Part shown: one piece after another, positions 53,252-61,318 of the stretch
How positions within the stretch are numbered: the first letter of the stretch is position 1
How the letters are laid out: every line of letters starts with the position of its first letter
Source of the DNA: Fen-1359 sp963710355
GTDB taxonomy: Bacteria > Planctomycetota > Phycisphaerae > Sedimentisphaerales > Anaerobacaceae
Assembly: GCA_963710355.1 (NCBI GenBank)
Contig: CAVPZU010000003.1
Span: forward strand, 310,001-374,000
Reading direction: 5' to 3'
DNA length: 64,000 nucleotides
Position numbers and translations under genes: made by a program
The notes under the pieces: generated by a model
What the model was told of the DNA's origin: nothing
The model's input: the letters and a program-made list of their open reading frames with translations, nothing else
Databases searched by the model: none

Positions 53252-54262
53252 ATGTCCAGGACAGCACTATACGCCTGTCTCTTTTATCCTCTGTTGCTTG
53301 CTGCCGAGGCACAAGGGGCGCAAAACGAACAGTTTTTCAGAGAACTAAACCTTCTGGCTGGTTACAGCCGGAATGAAAAATGGATGGGCAGTTTTGATGA
53401 GTTGAAAAACTCTGTCGGCTTTGAATATTATCGAAGGTTCTCGAATGAGCAGGGAGATTATCTTACAGTTGATTTGCAGGTTCGTAGCGCCTATGATTCC
53501 AGATTAGATTCAGATAATGCCTTCGGTATCGAGGTCCACAATGCCTGGCTCGAATACAAACTCGACATCGGGCAGTACCTGAAAATTGGCCACTTCGACC
53601 CCGCCTTCGGGCTTGAGCCGCTGCTGGATACTCATGGCACGCTGCTGCAGACTCTGGCAATAAGGAATATAGGCTTCAAAAAGGACTGGGGTATCGGTTA
53701 CAGATCACTGCTCGGCGATTACGACCTCAAACTGGCCGCCCAGCTCGGCTCGGGTATGCCCATCAGGAGAACAGACGGCAGCTTCCTCCTGACAGCAAGA
53801 ATCGGCTCATCAAAAAATGAGGATTTCAAATACGGTTTTTCCGCTCTTTATGGCAGAGTACTTTCAGCAGAAAATGACTGGACAATACCTGCCCCAAAAA
53901 CCCTCGAAGACAGCGTCCTCAAGAAAAGACTGGGTTTTGATATGCAGTTTCCTATATGGCTGTTCTCGTTCAAGACCGAATTTGCTGCTGGAACCAACGA
54001 AGACCGCACGGTGGCAGGGGCAATGTCTCAGATTGAATACATTCTGCCTGAAAATCAAAACCTGTCGTTAAAACTGCAGGGACAATACTGGACAGACAAA
54101 TGGGAAACGAAGGGCAGCAGAAACCTGACAATATCGCCGGTCGCAGAATACAAAATGAATCCTGCAACAACATTCAGAATCGGATACTTTAATGACCTCT
54201 ACGCCAGCAGCGGCAATAAGGACAGGATAGTTGTGGTGCAATTATATTATTATGGAAAATAG
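53252..54262 (+). CDS. Outer-membrane beta-barrel (porin-like) protein
   Basis: A signal peptide (LYACLFYPLLLAAEAQGAQ) precedes alternating amphipathic strands ending in aromatic residues (YYRRFSNEQGDYLTVDLQV, TFRIGYFNDLYASS, VVVQLYYYGK with a near-terminal aromatic). The 336-residue size suggests a 12- to 16-strand barrel. It starts 2 bp after csoR. It may carry the exported metal or complex across the outer membrane; no specific family is recognised. Confidence 0.7.
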   Translation: MSRTALYACLFYPLLLAAEAQGAQNEQFFRELNLLAGYSRNEKWMGSFDELKNSVGFEYYRRFSNEQGDYLTVDLQVRSAYDSRLDSDNAFGIEVHNAWLEYKLDIGQYLKIGHFDPAFGLEPLLDTHGTLLQTLAIRNIGFKKDWGIGYRSLLGDYDLKLAAQLGSGMPIRRTDGSFLLTARIGSSKNEDFKYGFSALYGRVLSAENDWTIPAPKTLEDSVLKKRLGFDMQFPIWLFSFKTEFAAGTNEDRTVAGAMSQIEYILPENQNLSLKLQGQYWTDKWETKGSRNLTISPVAEYKMNPATTFRIGYFNDLYASSGNKDRIVVVQLYYYGK

Positions 54263-54273
54263 GAGGACAGTTT

Positions 54274-54942
54274 ATGAAAAAAATGCTTGCTATAATACTG
54301 ACGGTGGCCCTCGCAGCGGATTCTCTATATGCTGCCGTCGGCTGTTCCCTCAACGACCCCGACCGTGACATAAAAAGGCTTTTTCCGCAGGCCACGAATT
54401 ACAAAACGGATTTTCTGAGCATAAAGGAAAAGGGCGGAGAGAAACTGGCAGAACGTATCGAGAGGAAACTGGCCGACAATCTCGAACCGACTTATGAAGC
54501 CATCGACGTCCCTTACGCCTTTTATACCGTCCTCAAAAATGAAAAAACCATTGGTTATGTCCACGGCATAAATCAAAAAGGCAAATACGGAGGAATACAG
54601 CTCATCCTTGCAACCGACACGAACGGGGTTATCCTCGATTTCTACTTCCAGAGGCTTACCAGCCCCGAATCCAAAAAGTTCAGAGACAAAAATTTTACAG
54701 GGCAGTTTGTCGGCCTGTCACTGGCAAACTTCTACACGGAAGATATGACAAAAAAAATCAAAGACCCAACCGAGAAAAGCAGGGAGGATTTTCTCGCAAC
54801 GATAAGGGGGCTGAAAAAAAATCTGATACTCTTCGATGAATTTAAGCTCGATAACAAGTATGACAAATTCTTTAACTCAAATGTGAACAATGACCCCAAT
54901 AACCTAAAAGTCGCAGATAACAACAATCCCAAGAAAGGATAA
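54274..54942 (+). CDS. Exported FMN-binding-domain-like protein
   Basis: A signal peptide (MKKMLAIILTVALAADSLYA) precedes a domain resembling FMN_bind: TIGYVHGINQKGKYGGIQLI followed by LATDTNGVILDFYFQRLTSP. The pattern G-x-K-Y-G-G and the D-x-x-G-V-I strand fit. The usual conserved flavinylation threonine cannot be assigned with confidence. A C-terminal Asn/Lys-rich tail follows. It may act in periplasmic redox handling of the metal; function is uncertain. Confidence 0.5.
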   Translation: MKKMLAIILTVALAADSLYAAVGCSLNDPDRDIKRLFPQATNYKTDFLSIKEKGGEKLAERIERKLADNLEPTYEAIDVPYAFYTVLKNEKTIGYVHGINQKGKYGGIQLILATDTNGVILDFYFQRLTSPESKKFRDKNFTGQFVGLSLANFYTEDMTKKIKDPTEKSREDFLATIRGLKKNLILFDEFKLDNKYDKFFNSNVNNDPNNLKVADNNNPKKG

Positions 54943-54947
54943 CTAAA

Positions 54948-55322
54948 ATGAAAACCAGAAAATATATCTGCCTGATCTTACTGGCCACGGTTGTAATCGT
55001 TATTACCGGCTGCAGGCAAAAGAATAAATCCTCTTTCGGCCAACAAATATCAAATGAAAACGCTGCAAAAGTAAGCACAATTCTCACAAAGCCGACCGAC
55101 TTTGACGGCAAAACTGTCACCATCGAAGGAAAAATCATCCGTGAATGCCCTTCCGGCTGCTGGCTCGATGTCCAGCAGGATAGCGCTTACATTCACGTTG
55201 ACCTAAATCCTTCGGGCTTTGCGATACCACAGAAAACAGGAAGCTCCGTAAAGGTTCAGGGGCCGGTGACATATAAAGACGGACAGGTTCAGATTGTCGG
55301 TCAGGGAGTGGAAATAAAATGA
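54948..55322 (+). CDS. OB-fold lipoprotein (DUF4920-like)
   Basis: A lipobox (VVIVITGCRQK) precedes a small beta-barrel: FDGKTVTIEGKIIRECPSGC, WLDVQQDSAYIHVDLNPSGF and VKVQGPVTYKDGQVQIVGQG. This is an OB-fold of the DUF4920 kind, with two cysteines in ECPSGC that could bind metal. Its stop overlaps the ABC permease start by 4 bp. Confidence 0.65.
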   Translation: MKTRKYICLILLATVVIVITGCRQKNKSSFGQQISNENAAKVSTILTKPTDFDGKTVTIEGKIIRECPSGCWLDVQQDSAYIHVDLNPSGFAIPQKTGSSVKVQGPVTYKDGQVQIVGQGVEIK

Positions 55323-56503
55323 ACGCCTTTTCAGTCTCATATAAAAACCTCAAGAGAAAAAAGGTCAGGTCGATACTGACTATTGCCGGCGTCGCCGCTG
55401 CTGTTGCTGTCCTTGTCTGCCTGCTCGGCCTTGACGAAGGCTACCAGAGGTCACTTACAAATGACATCGACAAGATGGGTTATCAAATTTTAGTTACTGC
55501 CAAGGGCTGCCCCTACGAAGCGGCTACCTTAATGCTGCAAGGCGGCGGAGGTCTGAGGTATATGGAACAGAACATCTACGAAAAAATCAAAGGCGACAGA
55601 CGGGTAGACCTTATAACGCCGCAACTGGTCTCCTCTGTCTTCGACCCCGACAGGCTCAAAGGCAAAGGCGGCTTCACACTGTTTATGGGCATCGACGATT
55701 CATTTTTAAGGCTTAAACCCTGGGTGGAATTCAAACAGGGCGGGTGGTTCTCGGGCAGCGACGCAAACGAAGTAATTATGGGATACGAGGCTGCTGAAGT
55801 TGAACAACGCCTCGTCGGCAACGAAATATTCATCCCGAAATACGAAAAAATACTCAAGGTTGTGGGAATCTTCAAACGGACCGGCACGCAGGATGACGGC
55901 TTGTTCTTTACGCCTCTCAAAACCGCACAAAGAATATTCGACCTGCCGAACAAACTGACCGGCGTCGGAATAAAATTAAAGGATATCCAGCAGCTTGCCG
56001 CCTTCGAGGAGGATTTGTACAACGAGCCGGGCATTCAGGTCATCAGTATGGCTCAAGTTCGAGGCACAATTCTCAATCTCATCTCCAGCGCCAAACTTAT
56101 GGCTAATTCCGTTGCTGTTGTCGCCATCCTCATCGCCGCCATCGGCGTCATCAACACCATCTTAATGTCTGTCTTCGAACGCACGCAGGAAATCGGCGTT
56201 ATGAAGGCAATGGGTGCGTCGAAAACAGATGTTTTCAAGCTTATATTACTTGAAACAACACTTATCAGCGCCATTGGTGCCGTCATCGGCGAGATTTTCG
56301 CCCTGTCCGGCAGCAGCCTGATTGAAGCCGTCTTAAAAAAAATCCTGCCCTATGCACCGCTCGGGCAGCTCGTCTTCATCAGGCCGACTCTGCTTTTGAC
56401 CGCTCTCGCATCCGCTATCCTCATTGGAATGATTGCCGGCCTTTACCCCGCCTGGCGGGCCTGTTCTATGAGACCCGTCGAGGCCATCAGAAGGAGCCAG
56501 TAA
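55319..56503 (+). CDS. MacB/FtsX-type ABC transporter permease
   Basis: The 394-residue protein has one N-terminal helix (SILTIAGVAAAVAVLVCLLG), a periplasmic domain, and three C-terminal helices with the FtsX signature (FERTQEIGVMKAMGASKTDV, GMIAGLYPAWRACSMRPVEA). The periplasmic part carries AKGCPYEAATLMLQGG, an unusual conserved-looking cysteine motif that could sense or bind metal. It forms a mechanotransmission-type transporter with the next gene, not a classical importer. Confidence 0.88.
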   Translation: MNAFSVSYKNLKRKKVRSILTIAGVAAAVAVLVCLLGLDEGYQRSLTNDIDKMGYQILVTAKGCPYEAATLMLQGGGGLRYMEQNIYEKIKGDRRVDLITPQLVSSVFDPDRLKGKGGFTLFMGIDDSFLRLKPWVEFKQGGWFSGSDANEVIMGYEAAEVEQRLVGNEIFIPKYEKILKVVGIFKRTGTQDDGLFFTPLKTAQRIFDLPNKLTGVGIKLKDIQQLAAFEEDLYNEPGIQVISMAQVRGTILNLISSAKLMANSVAVVAILIAAIGVINTILMSVFERTQEIGVMKAMGASKTDVFKLILLETTLISAIGAVIGEIFALSGSSLIEAVLKKILPYAPLGQLVFIRPTLLLTALASAILIGMIAGLYPAWRACSMRPVEAIRRSQ

Positions 56504-56504
56504 A

Positions 56505-57195
56505 ATGAACGACATCTTAATAAAAGCTGAAAACCTGTCAAAAACTTATAAGCTTTATGCTGAAGACGTACACGCCCTCAAAGGCATCAATCTCGAAATT
56601 CATCGCGGCGACTTCGTTTCCATAATGGGCCCTTCCGGCTCGGGCAAGACAACGCTCCTCGATATAATCGGCTGCCTCGACCGCCCCACTAATGGCCGAC
56701 TCGAAATACTCGGCAGCGACGTATCTCATAAAGCCGAATCTAAACTCGTCAACATCAGACGTAAAAATATCGGCTTCGTCTTTCAGGATTTCTCTCTGAT
56801 ACCGTCGCTGACCGCTCTTGAAAATCTCCAGCTGCCGTTATATTTTGCATCTGTCAAAGCTGATAAACACACCCTCGAATCCGCTCTCGACGCCGTTGGC
56901 CTCAGACACCGAATGAACCATTTGCCGAGGCAGCTTTCGGGCGGCGAGCAGCAGAGAGTCGCTATCGCTCGCGCACTGGTGACCAACCCTGCAATCCTCA
57001 TCGCCGACGAGCCTACCGGCCATCTCGACAGCAAAAACGCACAGGAAATCTTCGAATTATTCTCAAAGCTTAACAGCCTGCAGATGCTTACGATGATTGT
57101 TGCCACACACAGATGAAAAGCTCGGTTCGATGACGAGGCGTACCATTCATCTGCGGGACGGCCTGATAATAAATCAATCAATTAGGGATAACTGA
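56505..57195 (+). CDS. MacB-type ABC transporter ATPase (one frameshift)
   Basis: The ATPase has GPSGSGKTTLLDIIGCLDRP (Walker A), VFQDFSLIPSLTALENLQLP (Q-loop), QLSGGEQQRVAIARAL (signature) and ILIADEPTGHLDSKNAQEI (Walker B, D-loop). After VATH an extra A near 57112 causes a premature stop. Continuing in the next frame gives DEKLGSMTRRTIHLRDGLII and a stop at 57195, the normal end. It powers the FtsX-type permease just upstream. Confidence 0.92.
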
Positions 57196-57205
57196 AAAGT
57201 CTGAC

Positions 57206-57292
57206 CTCGGCCTCAAATATGTCACTATCGATTTGCAGGGCTTCCGCTCCGAGGCATTAAACGAAGCATTGTCGGAAGATAGAAAGGATTAG
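57206..57292 (+). pseudogene. Duplicated 3' fragment of larE
   Basis: Directly after the ABC ATPase lies a 28-codon stretch LGLKYVTIDLQGFRSEALNE and ALSEDRKD plus a stop. It matches the end of larE at 52740-52812 (LGFKYVTVDLQGFRSGSLNE). It has no start and overlaps the stop of the convergent gene. It looks like a scar of recombination or of a second larE copy. Confidence 0.8.
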
Positions 57293-57865
57293 CCCTTAGA
57301 GATGGTAAGCTTCAAAACCGCATCTGCAACAGCAAGTTCTGCCTTTGCAAAGGCCGTAAGCCCCTGTTCACTCTCAGAAAAGTGAGGGGAATGCTGCTTG
57401 ATGTCCTCCTTGCACATGCAATTGAACAATGATTGAAACTGTGAGTAAAGACTTTTGTCGTTGTATGTCTGGCGATACTGCTCAATACCTTTCTTGAACA
57501 TCAAGTAATAGTGCTCTATATACCAAGATTGTACCTCCCACAAATCCCTGTCCGTTAGCGCGTGAATCCGCAGATAATTGCCCAATTCTTCCATAAACTC
57601 AGCCAGATATTGCGCAACTCCGTCGAAGTCCCGATGACCAGCAATCCACATAGAACACACATGATGACGTACTCGCAACATGGATTCGGAATTCCAGCGG
57701 GTGTGGATTCGTAGAAAGTGACTGAACAACATGAGATGCCGTCTGCACTCGAAACTGCACATAAATGAGGGCGAGAGTAAGAGCAACCACTACGAATTGT
57801 AAAAATGCCCAGAACCATTCAGAACCGGTTCCCCAAAAGTGCGTTTGCACGAGTAGCGGATTCAT
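57289..57865 (-). CDS. Hypothetical membrane-anchored protein (one frameshift)
   Basis: The N-terminal frame gives MNPLLVQTHFWGTGSEWFWA and a membrane helix (FLQFVVVALTLALIYVQFRV). Near 57715 it shifts and continues IHTRWNSESMLRVRHHVCSM and a helical domain (MEELGNYLRIHALTDRDLWE, WYIEHYYLMFKKGIEQYRQT). It resembles DUF4760-type proteins: one membrane helix then a cytoplasmic helical domain. Function unknown. Confidence 0.6.
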
Positions 57866-57953
57866 ATATGCTCCTGATTTGGCCTAACTATGTATTATAT
57901 GGTTTCCAGATAAACACGCATTTTTCCCTTTAAGCAAACCTTCTGTGGCTAAT

Positions 57954-59261
57954 CTAATTCGTTAAGCCAGCAATTGCCGCTCCAATCAAAGTGGCATTTT
58001 CGACGCCGACGATTTCGCAGTAAATGCCGAGTTTGTTTTCGAGGTATTGCTTAAGGTAAAACTCGGTGCGGGGTTTCAGTCCTTTCATCTGATAAAAAGT
58101 TGTGCCTTCGGCGACAATGCAGATTGGGCGGCTGGGGTCGGCGCCCTGACCCGACTTTATTGCAATAGCAGAGAGGTTAATGGCGGTCAGTTTTGCGGCC
58201 CGTTCGGTCAATCGGTCCGCTATATAATATAAGGTAAGAGTATCCTCGTTTTTCCCATTTTTACAGGCGTTTGCAAGAAGGTTTCTGCCATAAGGATAGA
58301 GCATAAAATCATTCATATCTTTCGTTTCGAGCTCGGACATCTGCCAAAGGGTATCGGCGACGGCAGTTGAGAACAGATGTTCATCGCAGGCTTTGTGAAT
58401 CGTCTGCAGGCAGACGGGGCCGAGATACGCGCCTGAAATCATTTTTTCGAGTTTGTGGATGCCGGGGTTGACGGTGGATTTATCGAAGGCGGCGTCGATT
58501 TTGCCGCGTTTGATTTGGCCGAAGTTGCCGGATTCGGTATTGATAATCTGGCTTTTCGAAGGGTCGAGGTCATTCTTCTTTTTGATGTTGGCATTTTTTT
58601 CGACGTAGCAGCAGTTTGTGCCTGTGCCTAAGATAAAGCCGATGTAGGAGCCATACGTTTTGTTTTTGTGGCCGACGCCTGCCAATAGTGTGGCGACAGT
58701 GTCGTTGAGCAGGACTATGTGTTTATTTGCGGCCAGCCCAGTTGTCGTCATTGCGCGGTTTAGGTTTTCGCCAATGAGCTGACCCTCGACGCCCTTTGCC
58801 TTGACTTCTTTTGAGAGGCGGATTAGTCGGCCGTCTTTGTTCGGCAGAATTTCCACAGCGTACGAAAAACAAAAACCAATATTTTTGGCCGCGTTAACAA
58901 CGTCTTTGAAATAGCCGGCCATAATTTTAAAGAACTCGTCTCTACTTGTCTCTCGCTGTGAACCCGGCATCCGGAATAACTGAAGTTTTTCTATGGCTGG
59001 TTTTTTATTGTCGTCGAAATGGACGGTGGCGACCCTGAAGTTTGTTCCTCCTGCGTCTGCAACGATTACGCGCTTGTTTGTGGGAACATCGGCTTCGACC
59101 TCAATATAAGTTGGTATCATATCCAGTGTACTTTTTCGACCTGCGAGGCCTCGCTGCATTTCCGCCAGAAATGAACTGATGGTTGTGTTGGTATCAACAT
59201 CAAGGTAGTCCATCTGATATTTTCTAAGAAAACGGATTACGTTTTGCCTAATTTTCTTCAT
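57954..59261 (-). CDS. Eukaryote-type hexokinase
   Basis: The 435-residue protein has the hexokinase-family layout: VIVADAGGTNFRVATVHF (phosphate 1), IGFCFSYAVEILPNKDGRLI (sugar site), VLLNDTVATLLAG, GFILGTGTNCCYVEK and INTESGNFGQ. It ends with an adenosine-type CEIVGVENATLIGAAIAG. These are the Pfam hexokinase 1/2 motifs rather than the bacterial ROK or Glk type. It should phosphorylate glucose or a related hexose with ATP. It lies 29 bp from galE on the same strand, so both may feed nucleotide-sugar supply. Confidence 0.85.
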   Translation of the reverse strand: MKKIRQNVIRFLRKYQMDYLDVDTNTTISSFLAEMQRGLAGRKSTLDMIPTYIEVEADVPTNKRVIVADAGGTNFRVATVHFDDNKKPAIEKLQLFRMPGSQRETSRDEFFKIMAGYFKDVVNAAKNIGFCFSYAVEILPNKDGRLIRLSKEVKAKGVEGQLIGENLNRAMTTTGLAANKHIVLLNDTVATLLAGVGHKNKTYGSYIGFILGTGTNCCYVEKNANIKKKNDLDPSKSQIINTESGNFGQIKRGKIDAAFDKSTVNPGIHKLEKMISGAYLGPVCLQTIHKACDEHLFSTAVADTLWQMSELETKDMNDFMLYPYGRNLLANACKNGKNEDTLTLYYIADRLTERAAKLTAINLSAIAIKSGQGADPSRPICIVAEGTTFYQMKGLKPRTEFYLKQYLENKLGIYCEIVGVENATLIGAAIAGLTN

Positions 59262-59290
59262 TTTCTCGTATCCTTCTTCAACGAAAGTGA

Positions 59291-60274
59291 TTAGTCCTTA
59301 TAACCGCCCGGGTATTTATTGTGCCATTGCCAGGCAGTTTCAACGATTCTTTCAAGTTCCGGATATTGTATTTTCCAGCCAAGCTCTTTTTTTGCCTTCG
59401 TAGCATCGCTTGTCAGCACCGCCGGGTCGCCCTGCCGACGGGGTGCTTCAACCACCTTAAAATTCTTTCCAGAAACCTTTTTAACTGTATCGATAACTTC
59501 ACGAACCGAATATCCCTTGCCGTTGCCAAGATTAAAAACCAGCTCTCTGCTTTCATTTAATTTCTCAATCGCAAGCAGATGAGCTTTGCACAGGTCTTCG
59601 ATATGGATGTAATCACGGATGCAGGTGCCGTCGGGCGTATCGTAGTCTGTGCCGTAGATTTTTACGGATTCGCTTCTTCCCATCGCTGCAAAGATTATTA
59701 ACGGAATAAGATGCGATTCAGGCCTGTGGTCTTCGCCCAGCGTGTTATCAAAGCCGGCACCTGCCGCATTAAAATACCGAAGCGCAGCATAACGCAGTTT
59801 GCCCGCCTCGCTCTGCCAGTGGCACATCCGCTCTGAGGCCCACTTCGTCTCGCCGTAAGGATTTATCGGCTCTTTCGGCAAATCCTCAGCTATCGGAACT
59901 TTTTTGGGCGTTCCATAGACGGCAGCGGTGCTGCTGAAGACAAATTTCTCGACGCCGGCTGCATCCATCGCCGCCAGAAGCGTCTGCGTATTTGAAACAT
60001 TGTTGTGATAGTATTTTAGCGGCCATTCTGCCGATTCCGCCACTTCGGTAAAAGCGGCAAAGTGCAAACAAGCTTCGATTTTGTATTTTTTCAATACTTT
60101 CACCAGCAATTCGTAATCGGCAAGGTCGCCTTTGGCGAATTCAGCATTTCTTACCGCCGCCTTATGTCCTTTGCTCAGGTTATCATAGACAACCGGCTGA
60201 TGCCCTTCGGCAGAGAGCATCGCTGTCATATTGCTGCCGATGAAACCAGCGCCACCGCAAACCAATACCCTCAT
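59291..60274 (-). CDS. galE: UDP-glucose 4-epimerase
   Basis: An extended SDR enzyme: MRVLVCGGAGFIGSNMTAML (NAD loop), HFAAFTEVAESAEWPLKYY, VFSSTAAVYGTP, the NPYGETKWASERM (YXXXK) site and RYFNAAGA. TCIRDYIHIEDLCKAHLLAI and FNLGNGKGYSVREVID follow. It interconverts UDP-glucose and UDP-galactose for surface glycans. The ATG at 60274 matches the family start; an upstream TTG adds six residues. Confidence 0.95.
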   Translation of the reverse strand: MRVLVCGGAGFIGSNMTAMLSAEGHQPVVYDNLSKGHKAAVRNAEFAKGDLADYELLVKVLKKYKIEACLHFAAFTEVAESAEWPLKYYHNNVSNTQTLLAAMDAAGVEKFVFSSTAAVYGTPKKVPIAEDLPKEPINPYGETKWASERMCHWQSEAGKLRYAALRYFNAAGAGFDNTLGEDHRPESHLIPLIIFAAMGRSESVKIYGTDYDTPDGTCIRDYIHIEDLCKAHLLAIEKLNESRELVFNLGNGKGYSVREVIDTVKKVSGKNFKVVEAPRRQGDPAVLTSDATKAKKELGWKIQYPELERIVETAWQWHNKYPGGYKD

Positions 60275-60298
60275 ATAAGCTTGTATCTCCAATTACAT

Positions 60299-60883
60299 TT
60301 ACTTTTTTAATGATACAGATTCAATCTTTTTTATGATTGCTGCTGCAAGTGCATTGTCGCTATCCAGTTCAATCCAATTGGCCTGCTGCGATTCCAAATC
60401 CAGATTTAATGAAGTTGTGCGAATTTTCTGGCCCGTGATTCTGTCGTACTTTAAGCCGGTTTTTTCTTCCGAGGGCGCTGACAGGCATAGCCTCTGCTTA
60501 CGAACAATGCAATTTATACAGACTTGACTGTTCTGTTCGCTCATTTTCAATTCTGCCGTCCGCCTGATGCTGTGGAGGCTCGATTCGGCTGTGTTGAACG
60601 CACCGACATTGTCTTTTCGCCAGAATTCAAAGAACTGCCCCCCCGCCAGAGGCCTGGTAAGGATGTATCCCGTATTTGGGTCTTCCTTTGCAATGGAAAA
60701 ATTAAAATCCCGCAGCACCTGCTCGGAAACTTCTATCGCCCTTTGCCGGCTTACGCCGGCCAATCGCACCTCTTTTACCTGCTCTGGTTCCGCCTTCCTT
60801 GTGGCGGACTTTTGACCTGCTGCACAGCCTGCCAGCAACACCAGGCAGACACAAATACCGATTAAAGATTTAACCGTATTCAT
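60299..60883 (-). CDS. Hypothetical lipoprotein
   Basis: A lipoprotein signal (SLIGICVCLVLLAGCAAGQK; lipobox LAGC) precedes a roughly 170-residue domain with a beta-alpha-beta look (RQRAIEVSEQVLRDFNFSIA, EDPNTGYILTRPLAGGQFFE). It is unrecognised beyond a general resemblance to outer-membrane-associated planctomycete lipoproteins. The ATG at 60883 is chosen over a GTG at 60901. It precedes galE by 24 bp. Confidence 0.7.
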   Translation of the reverse strand: MNTVKSLIGICVCLVLLAGCAAGQKSATRKAEPEQVKEVRLAGVSRQRAIEVSEQVLRDFNFSIAKEDPNTGYILTRPLAGGQFFEFWRKDNVGAFNTAESSLHSIRRTAELKMSEQNSQVCINCIVRKQRLCLSAPSEEKTGLKYDRITGQKIRTTSLNLDLESQQANWIELDSDNALAAAIIKKIESVSLKK

Positions 60884-61046
60884 TTTTGTCAATCCTTTCA
60901 CTCCGGCGCATTATTCAATTCAAAAGCTTAAATAACGCCCATCGAGAGCTTAAGGGATTATAATCACAACAAAAGCCAACCTCAAGAAGCAATTGATTTT
61001 ATTTGCGAGGTGTTCCCTTCCCCTCCGAAAATTTTTCAAAAAGTGC

Positions 61047-61075
61047 TTGCATAAAAACCTTTGTTGCTGTAGAAT
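61047..61075 (+). promoter_or_regulatory. Sigma-70-type promoter upstream of leuA
   Basis: TTGCAT, a 17-bp spacer and TAGAAT. The predicted transcript start falls only a few bases before the ATG of the short ORF. Confidence 0.6.
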
Positions 61076-61085
61076 GATAAATACT

Positions 61086-61205
61086 ATGGCAGCTAAATGC
61101 ATAATTTGTTCATCCGCACAGGCTTTTTTAGGTCTTGGCCTGCTTTTGCGCCGCCTGCCCCCGCGTCTTACGACGCGAGACGTGGCGGCGGGCAAGACGC
61201 TATAG
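61086..61205 (+). CDS. Candidate Leu-rich leader peptide of leuA
   Basis: A 39-codon frame, MAAKCIICSSAQAFLGLGLL followed by LRRLPPRLTTRDVAAGKTL, has seven leucines clustered in its middle (codons TTA, CTT, CTG, CTT, TTG, CTG, CTT). It lies between a promoter and leuA. The end overlaps GCGTCTT/AAGACGC and GCCTGCCC/GGCGGGCA dyads. There is no ribosome site, so it would be translated leaderless. Function as an attenuation leader is inference. Confidence 0.4.
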   Translation: MAAKCIICSSAQAFLGLGLLLRRLPPRLTTRDVAAGKTL

Positions 61206-61318
61206 GCTTACTACATACAATTTCCATTTCCGTTTTTACAGTTAAATCGTGGAATTTATGCGCAAAATAGCGCATAATTACTCTTTCGACTTCACAAATA
61301 AAAATCTGGAGAACAAAA

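Larger units (their letters stand above)
60884..61318. other. Intergenic region upstream of leuA
   Basis: It contains the promoter at 61047-61075, a short Leu-rich ORF at 61086-61205 and G/C-rich dyads (61158-61196), then an AT-rich stretch to the leuA ribosome site (GGAG). The arrangement resembles an attenuator but no clear terminator is visible. Confidence 0.5.
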
